DNA of 64,000 nucleotides from Guillardia theta CCMP2712 (taxonomy: Eukaryota; Cryptophyceae; Pyrenomonadales; Geminigeraceae). The notes below the pieces were generated by a model that saw nothing but the letters and a program-made list of their open reading frames with translations, had not been told where the DNA came from and did not search any database. The stretch is from assembly GCF_000315625.1 (NCBI RefSeq), contig NW_005434662.1, positions 371,988 to 435,987 of the forward strand, written 5' to 3'. The translations under genes were made by a program, and so were the position numbers. Positions 45,301 to 56,900 of the stretch are shown here, piece after piece (the stretch's first letter is position 1; the number at the start of each line of letters is the position of its first letter).

Positions 45301-45706
45301 TTCATCTTGTATTATTATGTACACAACAGACTCTACTTTACACCTCGCTACCTCCTCCTCCCTGGCTCCCCTTCCCTCCCTGCCTCTACTGCTCCTCGGC
45401 CTTGGGCTCGTCGGCCTCTTCCTGTATCCTCCCCGGGAGGCCGCGCCTCGCCATGGTCGAGCGGATGTTGTCGAGCAGGAAGCACAGGGAGGGAGAGGGC
45501 TTGGGGCGCTGGGCGGCCCGGGAGGGCGGGCTAGGAGGGAGGCGGAAGACAGGGTCGCAGGCGAAGCGGATGGTACTACGGGGCGGGAGAGGGGCAGAGA
45601 CCATGGAGGAGCGGAAGGGGGATAGGGGACAGTGGGGAGGTCGGGCTGAGAGGAGGGCTAGTATATCAGGGGGGGGAGGGGGGGGGGGGGGGGGCTGACT
45701 CAATAT
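45301..45706. repeat. About 400-bp direct repeat, copy B
   Basis: Second copy, with a longer G run near its right end (45669-45694) and a few substitutions. A shorter third piece (45944-46040) repeats 'ggtcgggctgagaggaggta' and the following 'tgactcaata'. Confidence 0.9.
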
Positions 45707-46439
45707 CCGGACCAGAATCTTGTCCCATCGAAGCGTTGCGTAGTGAGTTGAGGAACAAGGTGCACGACGTGCAGAGTTGCGTTTTGAAGTGGCTCGGAAG
45801 CACGGGTCTCATATTTTATCCCCGGCTGGCCGGAAGCGACCGTGAATCGCTGCGACTCCCGAGTCCACCAATGATCCGTTGCCGTAGCGTAGTACGGTAG
45901 GTGCCTGCGCCCCCCTCCCCTCAGAGTCCCTCTCCCTAAGATGCCGGGGGATAGGGGACTGTGACGGTGGGGAGGTCGGGCTGAGAGGAGGTATATCAAG
46001 GGGGGACTCGTTGAAGGGGGCGGAGGGGGTGACTCAATACAGTGGGACGATTCGTATTCCCGCGTCAGCCGACACGAAGCGTTGCGTAGAAGAACGTCAG
46101 AATCTTAGCCCCATCGAAACGATGCGTGGTGAGATGAGGAGCCGCGATTCAACGACGGTTGTATCCCCGGCAAATCACTTCTTGTCTGAGCCGGGGTCTG
46201 AACAGGTGCAGCGATGATCTCGAGTAGATAGAGCCTGAGTAGATATCTGTTCAGTCGTCATCAAACTGTGCCACCGATTCCGCTCCCACCGGACTCCGAG
46301 GCTCCGAATACTATGATATGTTTCAGCAGTGCCCGGGCCGCGGGCCTTGCCGGGGCCTTGTTTCACAGTGCCAGGCCCTAGTCAACCCGGCGGCCCAGGC
46401 GAAACGGTTCGAGTGACTCGCTGAGCAGAGAGACTCACC
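45707..46439. repeat. Continuation of the duplicated DNA, no gene
   Basis: 'atcttgtcccatcgaagcg' at 45718-45740 recurs as 'atcttagccccatcgaaacg' at 46093-46115, so the third copy extends past the obvious repeat. No gene supported. Confidence 0.6.
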
Positions 46440-47115
46440 ACGCCGGTCACACTGACTTTCAAGTTTCACCGGCGGCGGGGCCCGGCAGTGCGACCGTGAC
46501 GGTGGTCCGCCGGGGCCGCCCGGCCCGCCTTTCTCCCGGCCGGGCGCCGGGCCCGGGGGACCGTCCGAGTCCGAGTCGGGGCCGGCGGCGGGACTCGGCC
46601 CGTGACTTGAACGGTCCGAGTCCGAGTGGCCCGGACCGGCGGCCGGGCGCCGTAACCACTGCCACCGCCGGACCGTACTCTGTTACTTGGGCGGCCGCTA
46701 GCCTAGTAGTTCAAGTTACGGTCACGGTACCAGGCTACTGAACCGGCGGACTCGACCGTGCGTTCAACGGTTGCCAAGCAAGTTGGCTCCGGGGCAGTCC
46801 GACCATCGTAACACCTGACCGTGACTGTGATCGTCACTGTCAGTTGCCGCGCGGCCGCTCACGGGTCACGGGTGACCCGTGACCGGGCCGCCGGGATCAG
46901 CCTGAGTGAGTCGGGGGCCCCCGGGCCCGCCGATGCAGCCGGGCCACGCCGGTGGCATACGGCGGGGCCGATCTCCGAGGCTGCGGCCGGGCAGCCACCG
47001 TCGGGTGGCGGCGGGCGCGCGCCGGGCGCCGGGCGCCGGGCCCGGAAGACGGGCAGCCTGTGACTCCTCAGACTCGGACCCGGCCCGGCGGGCGCCGGGC
47101 CGGCCCACGGCCCGA
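46440..47115. repeat. Longest GC-rich block of the window
   Basis: About 675 bases of CCGGG/GGCCC/CGGGCGCC words with many local palindromes, for example the CACGGGTCACGGGTGACCCG region at 46859. Open frames here are composition artefacts. Confidence 0.7.
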
Positions 47116-47681
47116 CCCAGAAACCGTTGAAGACAGTTATATATTACCCTTCCGAGAAGCACGAAGAGCCATCCTGCGGCGTTGATGGAGCTGCAGAAGA
47201 GAGAGTGGGAAGGAGGAGAGAGAGTGGGAAGGAGAAGAGAGAAGAATTTACATGATGAACTTGAGGATGGGTATCAACAGATTCATGGGGGAGGGGGTGG
47301 GAATGTAACAGCACAAACCCTCATAACTCATCACGAATTGCAAATGATCCTGGATTGCAAGCTTGCGAGGGATAGAAAGAAATGAGGATCATGCATGGCA
47401 ACTGAAGTCATCGAAATATGCCAAAGGTCTTAGCTTGTCTAGTTCTTTGGTTTTGGTCTGGTTTATCTAGCTCTTTCTTTTTGGTCCTTTCTTTCATATC
47501 ATGTTTTTGTTGATTGTGCCAGACTCGATCAAAAAAACAGACTCTAGCATGGTCTCGCTGTCCATGTGACTGAATATGGGCATGTCCTTGTGTTGTGAAT
47601 TTGGATCAGAAATCAGATTGATACAAGATTCATGTTGTGCAGCTCTTGTTCCTGACGTGTTGCCCTGCAGTACCTTTTGCA
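47116..47681. other. Spacer upstream of the 88-residue gene
   Basis: Ordinary composition. An acceptor (ccctgcag) at 47670 suggests that an upstream, possibly untranslated, exon lies here. Confidence 0.5.
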
Positions 47682-48152
47682 ATGCCCATCCTTCGCCTTC
47701 CTGTCATGAGGTAAGCCTGTTCCGTTCATATACCAACGCGCCTCAACTTCGTCTCGCAGATCTCTCTTCTCGGGTACCCCTCCCTTCGGGATGCCCCACG
47801 TCAACCCCACCATCCCTACATGGGGTAAGCCTCTCGATTTCTTGCTCCCTTCCTGCATGCTCTCGTTCAAAGATCTCCTCCACTCGTCTCCTCCCTCCCT
47901 CCCTCCCTCCCTCCCTCCCTCCCTCCCTCCCTCCCTTCTCTCTCTCACTCTCTCCGTTGCCTTGCTGACTGTGCGATAGGCACGGACGATGACGGCAGGA
48001 AGCCGTACGAGCTCAGCGAGGCCACCCTCCACAACTCGGGATACGTTGGCTCCGACAACGCCATGGGCTCTCCTGACTACTTCATCGACTATGCTGACCC
48101 CAAGGGACCCAACGAGTCCCACCAGTGGCTGCAGAGCCATCCTTTTTACTAG
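47682..48152 (+). CDS. Small conserved-looking protein, 88 residues
   Basis: Exons 47682-47710, 47760-47824, 47980-48152 with strong gtaagc donors and matching phases. The product begins MPILRLPVMRSLFSGTPPFG. Its C-terminal half, from GYVGSDNAMGSPDYFIDYAD to the end (LQSHPFY), is rich in aromatic and acidic residues. The second intron holds a (CTCC)n run. No family recognised. The coding side is clearly favoured by codon pattern over the antisense open frame. An N-terminal extension from an upstream exon is possible. It overlaps no exon of the convergent gene, whose stop is at 48222. Confidence 0.75.
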
Positions 48153-48221
48153 AGGGCTGCTCTTTGACCTTTACGAAACATATTAATGTACAGCGTGGAG
48201 TTTGACAACCGTATCCTTGCG

Positions 48222-51200
48222 CTACATGAGCTCTCTCATGGAAGCTGACGAGCCTTTCGCATCCATCATCAGCTTGAAGCGGAGAAGCTCCTCCTCGTCC
48301 TCCACTTCTCCCTTCTGCAATGCACGTGTCAGTGGCTTGGTGGTGTTCGCTCCCTGTTACCTTGGCGTTGTTGTCCGTTCCACCTCCCGGCGATTTCTCG
48401 CCATCCTCTTCCAGTATCCTTCGCGAACCTTCTCTTCCAAGAGCAAGAGTCCCGGAGGAAGACGTAGATAGCCGCACAGGCCCTCCATCGTCGTTCCATG
48501 AGGTTTGCAGGAAGCCCTCGCACGGCTTTCTCACCTCCTCCTCCCACACCTGACGCTGCCCCTCCGTGTAGGCCTCCAGCGCTTTGCGACTGTAGGAGTT
48601 GCCTGGCAAATCAGGGTCGCTCCAGTAGAGTTCGATGTGCATGCAGAGGTCTGAGTCGCTGGGATGTAGCACGTAGCAGGGGACACAGGCCGGATGGTCT
48701 GTGAACGCGTTCGCCTGCGAGCCCAGCGAGTTGGTTGGTCTTGGCCAAGTCGTCACCTCCAGCAGGGCCTGAGCTCGCCTTGCAGTTCCGGGCTGGAAGG
48801 TGCAGACGGCGAGGGGGTCAGCTCCTCCTCCTTGACAGACGCGATCGGAGTTTCCCAGGTCGTCCACGAGGATGGTAATCTCGTCTGCCCCAGTCCCTCC
48901 ATACCCTCCCAGCAGCGTCTGCAGCGACGAGTCTGCCAGGCCGCACAGCAGCCCAGCGGCGCACACGCGCCCTGCTGGGGACCAGCCGGGGACCCTGGAG
49001 GGGCTCTTGTACCTTAGACCTCGGAGAGCCTGTTGGACAGCAGCCAGGGGTCCTTCGAAGATCATCCTCCTGTCCGCCGTCCCTCCCCCCTCCAGGAAGT
49101 GGAGGATAGCGGCATCCCTCCCCCTCCAGGCCGCCAGGTTGAGGTTCGACACGCCAGGTACTTGCGGCACGTAGAAGGGCTTCACCACCGTCCTCGTGTT
49201 CCCTGCCACGATCGGTTCCTCCGAGCTGACGCCGATCGAGACGTCCCCCATGTACCCGAGAGCGATACTGCTGTCCAGCGCCTGGCCCTGCTGCCTGCTA
49301 GAGGTGGAGGGTAGGGAGTCCGCAAACGGAGCGTCGACGAACAGGTAGCCGTGCAAGCAGCTCAGCTCGACCCGGAGGCGGCGGACGATGAGCGAAGGCG
49401 CATTCACCCGATCCTCCCCGAGGTCAGGGTCTTCGACCTTGAGCCCTGGCACAGAGATCTCCTCCCCTGCCGTTCCCTTCAGCAGGCGAGGGATGACGCT
49501 GGTGTTGCCGATGAGGCGGCTGCGGGAGTTCCACGTGGGAAAGGAGCGATAGATCGCCCAGCCTTGCTCGTGCCATGTCCTCGTGATGACGATGCGGAAC
49601 ATGCTTCCGTACTGATTGTTGGCAGGCCACCTGAAGTAGCTCCTTGTCCCCTCCACGAAGGGCCCAGCTCCTGCAGTTCCATTGGCCCTGCCGATGGATA
49701 CCCACCCAACGTTCACCTCTTCCGCGTTGTACTCTCCTACCTCTGCGTTCCAGTTGCCTCCCACGAACCCCTCGAGCTCGACGATTCCGTCGCTCGTCAT
49801 GATCAGGAGGACCTCCGACACCAGCACCGCATGGTCCCAAGTGAAAATTACCTGGGCTCTGGCTGCGTTAGGGAGAAATTTCTCCGTGTACGTGAAGTCC
49901 CGCAGCGCCACATCGCCAGGAGCGATCTTGTAGTAGCGATTGAGCAGGAGGCCGACGCCGACGTTGACGTCCAACCCACCGCTGACCCTGTTGGCAACAT
50001 AGGAGACACCTGCATGTGTGGTCAATGACCCTGCTGCTGCTGCTGCTCCTCCTCCTCCTCCTCCTCCTCCTCCTCCTCTCTTATCCTTCCTGGTTTTTGT
50101 GCTTCTTACCCCGCGCAACAACTCTTACAACTCAGCTCTTTCCCCCTTTCTGCTCTAATCCTATAAGACCGTTTTTTTCCAATTGCTCCCCCCTGCCTCT
50201 CCCCTCCCTCTCTCCAACTTTTTTCATTTTCTTTCTCTTCCACTGGCTCCTCGTCCCCTCCTTGTCACCTGAGCTCCTCACGGCACACTCCCCGTCCATG
50301 CTCCCCGGGGGGACCGCGACAGAAAGGAAGTCAGCTCTTGTCTTGAGGGGAACGTTGATGGTGGGCGGCCTGTTAGACTTCCAGGAGGACCGCATGCCTC
50401 GGGGAGCTGACTCCGCCAGGGCAACGAAGTAGCGGAAGGGAGCGGTGAGGACTGCTGGAGACTTCTGCTCTGCAGCGCCCAAGGGAGAGGAGACTGTGTA
50501 CTGCACGACTGCGATGAAGCATGAGGAGAGGAGGAAGAAGCACGGAGTCAGAAGAGCGCTCCTTACCGCTGCTGGAGTAGTCAAAAGGTCCAAACCCCAG
50601 GACTCTTGCTAGAGAGCGATCCTTGTTGGGCCCGCTGTTGAAGAGGAGCAGGAATTTCCCTCCCCACCACCCGCACGAATGATCTTTGGCTTGTATCCCA
50701 CCGCCCTAGACACGTCGGTGAGGGAACGAGGCGTTGGGATACATCATAGAGGCTGGTGAGGGAGAAAAAGTCTGAAGATGAGGGAGACAAACTGGGAGAG
50801 CAGGAGGAGGCGCAAGGGAGAGGAGGGGAAGGGAATCTTGGCTACCTGATCATCGCAGGGCAGGGCGTTGGTGTACTGCCCGTTGATCACTGCGTCCTCC
50901 CCGACAGGATCGTAGGTGAAGGTGAAGGTCATGCTGGCGGGATCAGCGAGGAGGCGTATCGAACCTCCGTGTCCAGGTTGCGAGAACTGAGAAAATGAGG
51001 AGGGTCAGCAAGCCGGGAAAGCAGAGGAGGAGCAGGATGGAAGCAGCAGGAGGAGGAGAGGAGGAGAGGAGGAGAGAAGGAGAGAAGGAGCAGGAGGGGA
51101 GGAGGAGAGAACCTGGAAAGGAGGTGCAGCCTTCCATGCGACACAGATGTCTGCCGTTCCGCGCTGCTGGCCCAGCGGCCCATCATCGCACTTCCAGAAG

Positions 51201-54200
51201 AAATCGGAGATGGATGAAGCAAGAGAGGATGAGACCGCGGCTGCAAGCTCGATGGCGCTGTAGTTGCCGACTGGCACCGAAGCGCTGAAGGAGACGCGTG
51301 AGAAAAGAAAGAAGGTGGGGAGAATGAGTAGGGAAAGAAACATCCCCATTGCTTGCCTGCCTTTCCCGCACATGACAGAAGGAAGTTGATTTGGAAGGGG
51401 GTAAGAGTCTACCTGGCGACGTAAGGGAGCCTTCGGAAAGTTTCCACGCCTCCATGCTTCATCCCCTCCAAGTTGATCTCGAGCTGCTCAAACCCTACGT
51501 CGATCCATCGATCCTCATCCAATACCTCCATCACAAGTCAGCCCCTTCATCCTCCTCCTTCTCCTCCTCCTCCTGCACCTCAATCCTCTCCTCCTGGCTG
51601 GAGTTGGAGCCACTGCCTCCATCCTCCAAGATCTCCACGTTGATCCTCATCGTCGAGGACCTCGGGCCTCCTCCTCCTGTGTTGCCGTTGTCGTCCACTA
51701 TCACCGTTATAGTGTCGTTGCTTGTCCGCTGAGAGCTGGAGGAAGGAACGCTGGCCTCCAGCAGGTACGTCAGCGACGCCAGCGCCTTCTTCACGCTCCG
51801 CTCGTCCCCACTGAACCTCATGGTCGTGTCCCGGTGCCCATCCCCCAGCAGGAAGTGGAGCCCCGAGCTGCGGTACCCCGGGGGGACCGGCAGAGAGTCG
51901 CGCTCCTCCGCCAGGATCCAGCGGCAGAGTAGGGAGGCTGGAGGATCGAGGAGGACAGACGCTCCTGTGGCCTCTTGGAAGCTGGTCACGGAGTACTTCA
52001 GCTTCTGGAACTTCAGGTCGTAGATCATATGCACATCCTGCCGTACACTCCCTGTCTCATATTCTACTCCTCCTCCTCCTTGTTGCCTCCAGTCCGGCCT
52101 GCCTCCGGAGTCGTAACCGGCCCCCTGTGCCCCGGCCCCAGGAGGGAGTGTAGACACCCATCGGCCTCCTCCATCCTGTCGCCAACCTGGTTTCTGTAGG
52201 TCGATACTCTGCTGGACTACAAGGAACCACCTGCTGGGGGAGGAGACGGAGATAACCGCATGCCCGATGGTGGCGTTGTACTGCCCGAGGAGAGTCGCAG
52301 TCCGGTCGTAGGAGAAGAATTGCTTCCTGGCGTACTTAAGGAAGTTCTCGTGGTCGAGGAGGAGAACATCGACGGGTCTGTCCGCCTCCACTCGGTACTG
52401 CAGCTCGAAATCACCTTCGGCGTCGAAGTGAGCATGGAAGGCGCTCCCAGCATGGATGAGGAATGAGCGGACGGGGCTGACGCTGCCGTCAGGATGCTCG
52501 CCGGCGATCGAGTTCCTCCTTACGAAGAAGCTCTCTCCGTACGGCCCTTGCACCCGGTACTCATCCGCAAACCCCCCGGGCAGGCTGCACAGCACGTCCC
52601 GAGTGAACGAGCCCCGCTCCTCCGCGCTCGTGATCTGCCGCCCCGAGATCCACTCCGCGTCCCCTTCCTCCCCCGCCTTCCCTGCTGCTGACGGGGGATG
52701 CGAGTCGAGCCATGATCCGAACCCATGCACCGACACCTTCCCCAGCAAGGAGGAGACAGTGACAGTCAGGTAGCCCTCGTACACGTCCTCGTCCTCCACA
52801 TGCAGGCCGAAGATCGCAGTCTCGGTCCCCAGCGGCACTTTGCGGCTGGCAACGCTCCCAGAGTACGGCAGTACAGGCTCACTGAGGTACTCAGGCCAGA
52901 GGAAGAGGGAGGGAGGCTGGTTGTCCGGGCCGGGGAAGATGGAAATGTTGAGGAGAAGGTGATCAGTCTTGCTCCCTCCTGCTCCTGTGTTCCCCTGGTC
53001 ATCCACATGGATGTTGATGGAGTCTTGCAGCTCTCCTGCTCCCCCGAGGTCAGATGGAGCTTGATACTTGAGCTCCGACAATGCAGCCTGTGGGGAGGAA
53101 GAAGTTAGCAGGAGCGCCGAAAAGGCACAGGGAGGGAGCGAGCAAGTATAGGATGAGATGGATAGGAAGGGAGGAGATCGGGAAGCGGGTGTGGGCCAGA
53201 GGTGAGAGAGACAGACGATCTCACAACAGAGGAAGGAGAGGAAAGGAGGACGGAGCAACGGATAATAGAGACAAGATTACCTGGACGACGTCGAGCTTCC
53301 CTTGTACCAAGATTCGTTTCCCTCTGAGCGTGGAGGTCTGGAGGGGACTTGACTGATTCACCTGCAAGGATCCGAAGGAGGGGTAAAGACTGTTGACCAC
53401 CGAGCGAGGGTCCACGTTGTAGAAGAAAGTCCCGGCCTATGGGCAAAAAGCCTTCAGCAAAAAGTAGAAAATCGCTCTTCAAGAGTACCAGGGCTGAGAG
53501 CCTCGGGAGGCTCGGGAGGGAGATAAAGCCGTGCGAGCAGTTGAGCTCGACGAGGATGGAGTTATTCATGACATCCGGATCTCTCACTGTGATACCCGCG
53601 AGCCTGACCGTCCTCCCGGACTCGAGGAGGAGGTAGTACACTTTCTGCTTCCTGATGCTCACAAAGATCTGAAAGACGATCAGTCAGCAAGAATGTGGGC
53701 AGACAGCCAAGATGATCAGCTAGAAGCGCAAGACCAGGTGGTTGAAGAGAAGGAGACAGCACAGCATCGCATTCTACATCTTATCGTCTCCGAGAATGTT
53801 CAGAGACTCTCGCTTACCTCTCCGACTACACTCTCCATGCTGACTGGGCTGACGAGCGGGAAGGAGGTAGCCAGGGTAAAATTCACGGCAGGAATCTGGA
53901 AGTTGACAAACCCCAGCTCCTGTGGGGGCAATCCGGAGAAGTACGGCAACTGAGAGGGCGACCGGCCGTCCGCGTGCCATACCCGGAGCTGAATCCACTG
54001 ACTGTCCTCTTGCAATGGGAAGAAGACGAACGTCTGGTTCCACACTGGGCTGGAGGTTCCAGGTACGATGCTCGTTTGCTCCATGGCTGAGTTGACCTTC
54101 ACCTCTACGTAGGGGTTCGCAGCTCGGCGGTCGTTCAGACCTGCGGCAACGGATCAGCATCAAGGATCTGCTCTTGTGGGGTGAGGCAGGTTCGCGCAGC

Positions 54201-55075
54201 GAGTCATTATCACAGTTTCCTCCCAACCCCACCAGAGAGAAGGAGGACGAGGACGAGGATGAGCACGAGGACGAGGATGAGCACGAGGACGAGCACGAGG
54301 ACGAGGAGGAAGAGCGGGGGGCGAAGTTACCTCCAGGCATCTGACCAAGGATCGACGAAGGCGGGGTATCGAGCTTCCCCGGGAGGAGAGTCAGGTTCCT
54401 TGCCTCCACCACCTCAATTTCGACGCGATCGACAAGCTGAGGATGAGCAACGCTGGCCTCCCAGGGGAGCGACTGACGGTCGCGATCTGCGCGATCCATG
54501 GTGCTGGATATTGCGATGACAGGGCCAACGTTGACTGGTGCTGACAGCCGAGGGTTCAAGTGATACTTTTCTAGGAGAGAGTGCAAGGCTCCAACTTGAA
54601 ACATGAAACGGATCTTTGGTGCATCTCCGATGTACCGGTTGAGGAGGAAGACGTATGGTTCTACAACGTTGGAAGCAACTTCGTTCAACGCTCCCTTCAA
54701 GACCCCATTTCTTCCCAAGAGCGGCGCGGTGCCCCCCATCTGCATGGAGGAGGTTTGATAGTTGATTCCTGTCACGGGAATGTCCATAGAGCTGAAGAGC
54801 TGGTAGATGTCTGTGCAGCGAGGACAGTGGTCAGCATGAAACAGCATCACCACATATCCCTGCTCCTGCTTGCTTGAAGTGAGGTCGTACAGCACTCGTC
54901 TGCTCTCGGCATGCTCGATTTCGTACGACAGATAAGGCCACTGCCACCATTCTTCCGTTGCTATCGATGTCGATGATGTATCGTTTTCGCCAACTTGTAC
55001 ATACTCCGTGATAACATACGCTTCAGCAGCCCTGCAAAGGAGGAGCAGGAGAACGAGTGTCAAACATGGACGCAT
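48222..55075 (-). CDS. Giant secreted protein: thioredoxin-like CPRC segment, C2 domain, surface repeats
   Basis: Minus strand, ATG 55075, stop at 48222. Exons: 55075-54331, 54140-53818, 53668-53489, 53436-53281, 53087-51579, 51525-51413, 51284-51113, 50986-50846, 50705-50567, 50508-50269, 50009-48361, 48314-48222; 1819 residues with every phase matched. A signal peptide (MRPCLTLVLLLLLCRAAEA) is followed by 'VVMLFHADHCPRCTDIYQLF', a thioredoxin-like strand with a CPRC redox pair at 84-87. A C2 domain spans about 220-350: DRVEIEVVEARNLTLLPG, then ANPYVEVKVN, then SSPVWNQTFVF. The remaining 1400 residues hold at least three segments ending 'I.VDDxGNxGxGG…', as in CSPG/NG2- or cadherin-like surface repeats, plus 'NYSAIELAAAV' and 'YFVALAESAP' segments. 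No membrane helix is evident near the C-terminus, which is short and charged. Probably a cell-surface or extracellular matrix protein; its partner is unknown. Confidence 0.85.
54240..54310. repeat. (GACGAGGA)-type microsatellite in an intron
   Basis: A GAGGAC/GAGCAC repeat within intron 1 of the giant secreted-protein gene. Confidence 0.8.
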
Positions 55076-55551
55076 CGAGAGTCACTCAGCCGACACGCTG
55101 GGGAGATTTGCAAGTCTTCATCAAGTCATCGTCTTCATCTTCTCTCTTCCTCGTTCTTCTCGCTCGATCGTCAGCGGACGCTTGCCATTCTTATCCGTTA
55201 AAACGCCATTGTGGGAGCTCCATCGGGCAGGATGGTGTGGGAGCAAACTTGGGAACTTTGAAACTTTGAAACTTCCGACGGCGCCCGGCCCGGCCGGGCC
55301 CGTCGCGCCGCCGCCGGCTACCCGGCGGCGCCGCCTGGCCGCTCACGGTACTGGCCCCGCCACTTGACTCGGCTGTGACGGCCCGGCGGTGAGCCGCCTT
55401 TACTTAAGTTACTTAACTTTGAGTAAAGTTACCCTACCTGCCGGACTCGGGACACCAAACTTTTTTAGTTACGGGTAAAGTTTTAGAAGTTTGGCTGAGG
55501 CTTCCCAAGTTCCAAACTTAACTACTTTTTGACACTTGAAAGCCTCGGCCC
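55076..55551. repeat. Spacer with GC-rich block and motif copy
   Basis: GC-rich words fill 55274-55395. The motif ACTTAACTTTGAGTAAAG sits at 55411-55428. This spacer must hold the promoters of both divergent genes. Confidence 0.7.
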
Positions 55552-56592
55552 ATGGCGAAAGACGACCAAGCGATCGCGGCGATACAAGATGCCGGAAAGA
55601 CGGTGAGCGGCTGAAGATGACCAGCGACTTAAGAAGAGAGCGGGGAATGCATTGATGAAATCAAGTGAAAGAGAGAAAATTGAGAACAAGTGGAAGGGAA
55701 GCGATCGAGCTTGATCGTTGGATGGAGGGAACTATCTAGTACATCTGAACACTGAGCACCTGTTTGTTACAGTTGTGGGAGATCCTCGACGCAGTCATTT
55801 CAGCCCCGGGAATGGCAGCAACCGGGTTCAACAAGTACGACCACTCTGACCATCCTCTCATATCTGATGAGTCGCCAACTCCCTGCTGACCACCATGAAC
55901 GCAGGGGTGTTCAAGCTGTCCCTCTCCCCGGTCATGGGGCAAAGTTGCCGAACCCCTGCTTGGAGGCAGCGAAGCTCTTGTCTGATCACATCGACGAACT
56001 TCCTAAGAGTGGTATCTCAATGCCCAACTCACGTCCACATGGCGGGATGAATTTCGTTGACAGGCTTTGTGCAAGTGATAGCGAGCGATGGGGACGAGAG
56101 GAAAGGTGAGCATCAAGATGGTGAGGCATCGATCGGAGGTGAAGTTTGAGTCCTCCAGGCTCCATCAGCAGCCAGGGATCTCGCAGGTTGAGCAAATCGA
56201 TCAAGGAGCTCATCGAGCAGACCGATGCTGTCATTGCAAGCTCCAAGACTCCAATGTATGTAGACCGCAAATCCAACTCATCAACCGAGAAAGGCAAAGC
56301 AACAGAGGAGGAGAAGAACGAGCTGTTGAGCAAGGTTATGAAGAAGATCCAGGATAAGACCGAGAAGAGCAAGGATGTCGCTGAAGACATGGGCCTCCAA
56401 GAGCTGATTGACAAGACCCCTCTTGCGCTGCTATTGCCCAAGCCTCCAAAGGAGGAAAGCAAACCTGACATTGCAACCGAGGCACTGGCCGAGCAAGCAA
56501 GACGGTCGACTGGTCTACAGGCCAAGCTGAAAGGAATCGTGCAGGGAGTGAGAGAGCGCGCGGGTTCTGAGGAGAAGGAAAGTACGATATAA
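55552..56592 (+). CDS. Unknown soluble protein, 227 residues
   Basis: ATG 55552 (MAKDDQAIAAIQDAGKT). Exons 55552-55602, 55773-55834, 55905-56011, 56076-56105, 56159-56592; all phases match. The protein is polar and largely helical. A Ser/Arg-rich stretch (GSISSQGSRRLSKSIKELIE) precedes a Lys/Glu-rich coiled-coil-like region and 'LIDKTPLALLLPKPPKEESK'. No membrane segment or known domain is seen. The motif at 55411 lies 124 bases before the start codon. Confidence 0.75.
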
Positions 56593-56900
56593 CACACCAA
56601 GATACTCCTGGAAAACTGCATGCATGCCGGGAACTTTATGATGCACAAGAAGATAAATTATGCTACATCTGTGTTGGCCGGTTGTGACGAAAGCCTTTCC
56701 ATCTCTCCAAAATCTCGACAGTGATTGTCCAGCTCTTTTCAGTGATAGATCCGGAAAAGAACAATCAGGGTTGCAAGGTATCTGCCAGGGAAATTCAATG
56801 CTACTCATCTCAACCGAGTTCGATCAAAGTCTTACAGAGTGATGGAAGGAAGAATCTCTGCCGCTCCTGACTTCCCTGTGGCAATCTACGGAACATCCCG

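Noticed and set aside
46459-47162. Open frames in the long GC-rich block
   Set aside because: Same composition effect; no domain, no splice partners.
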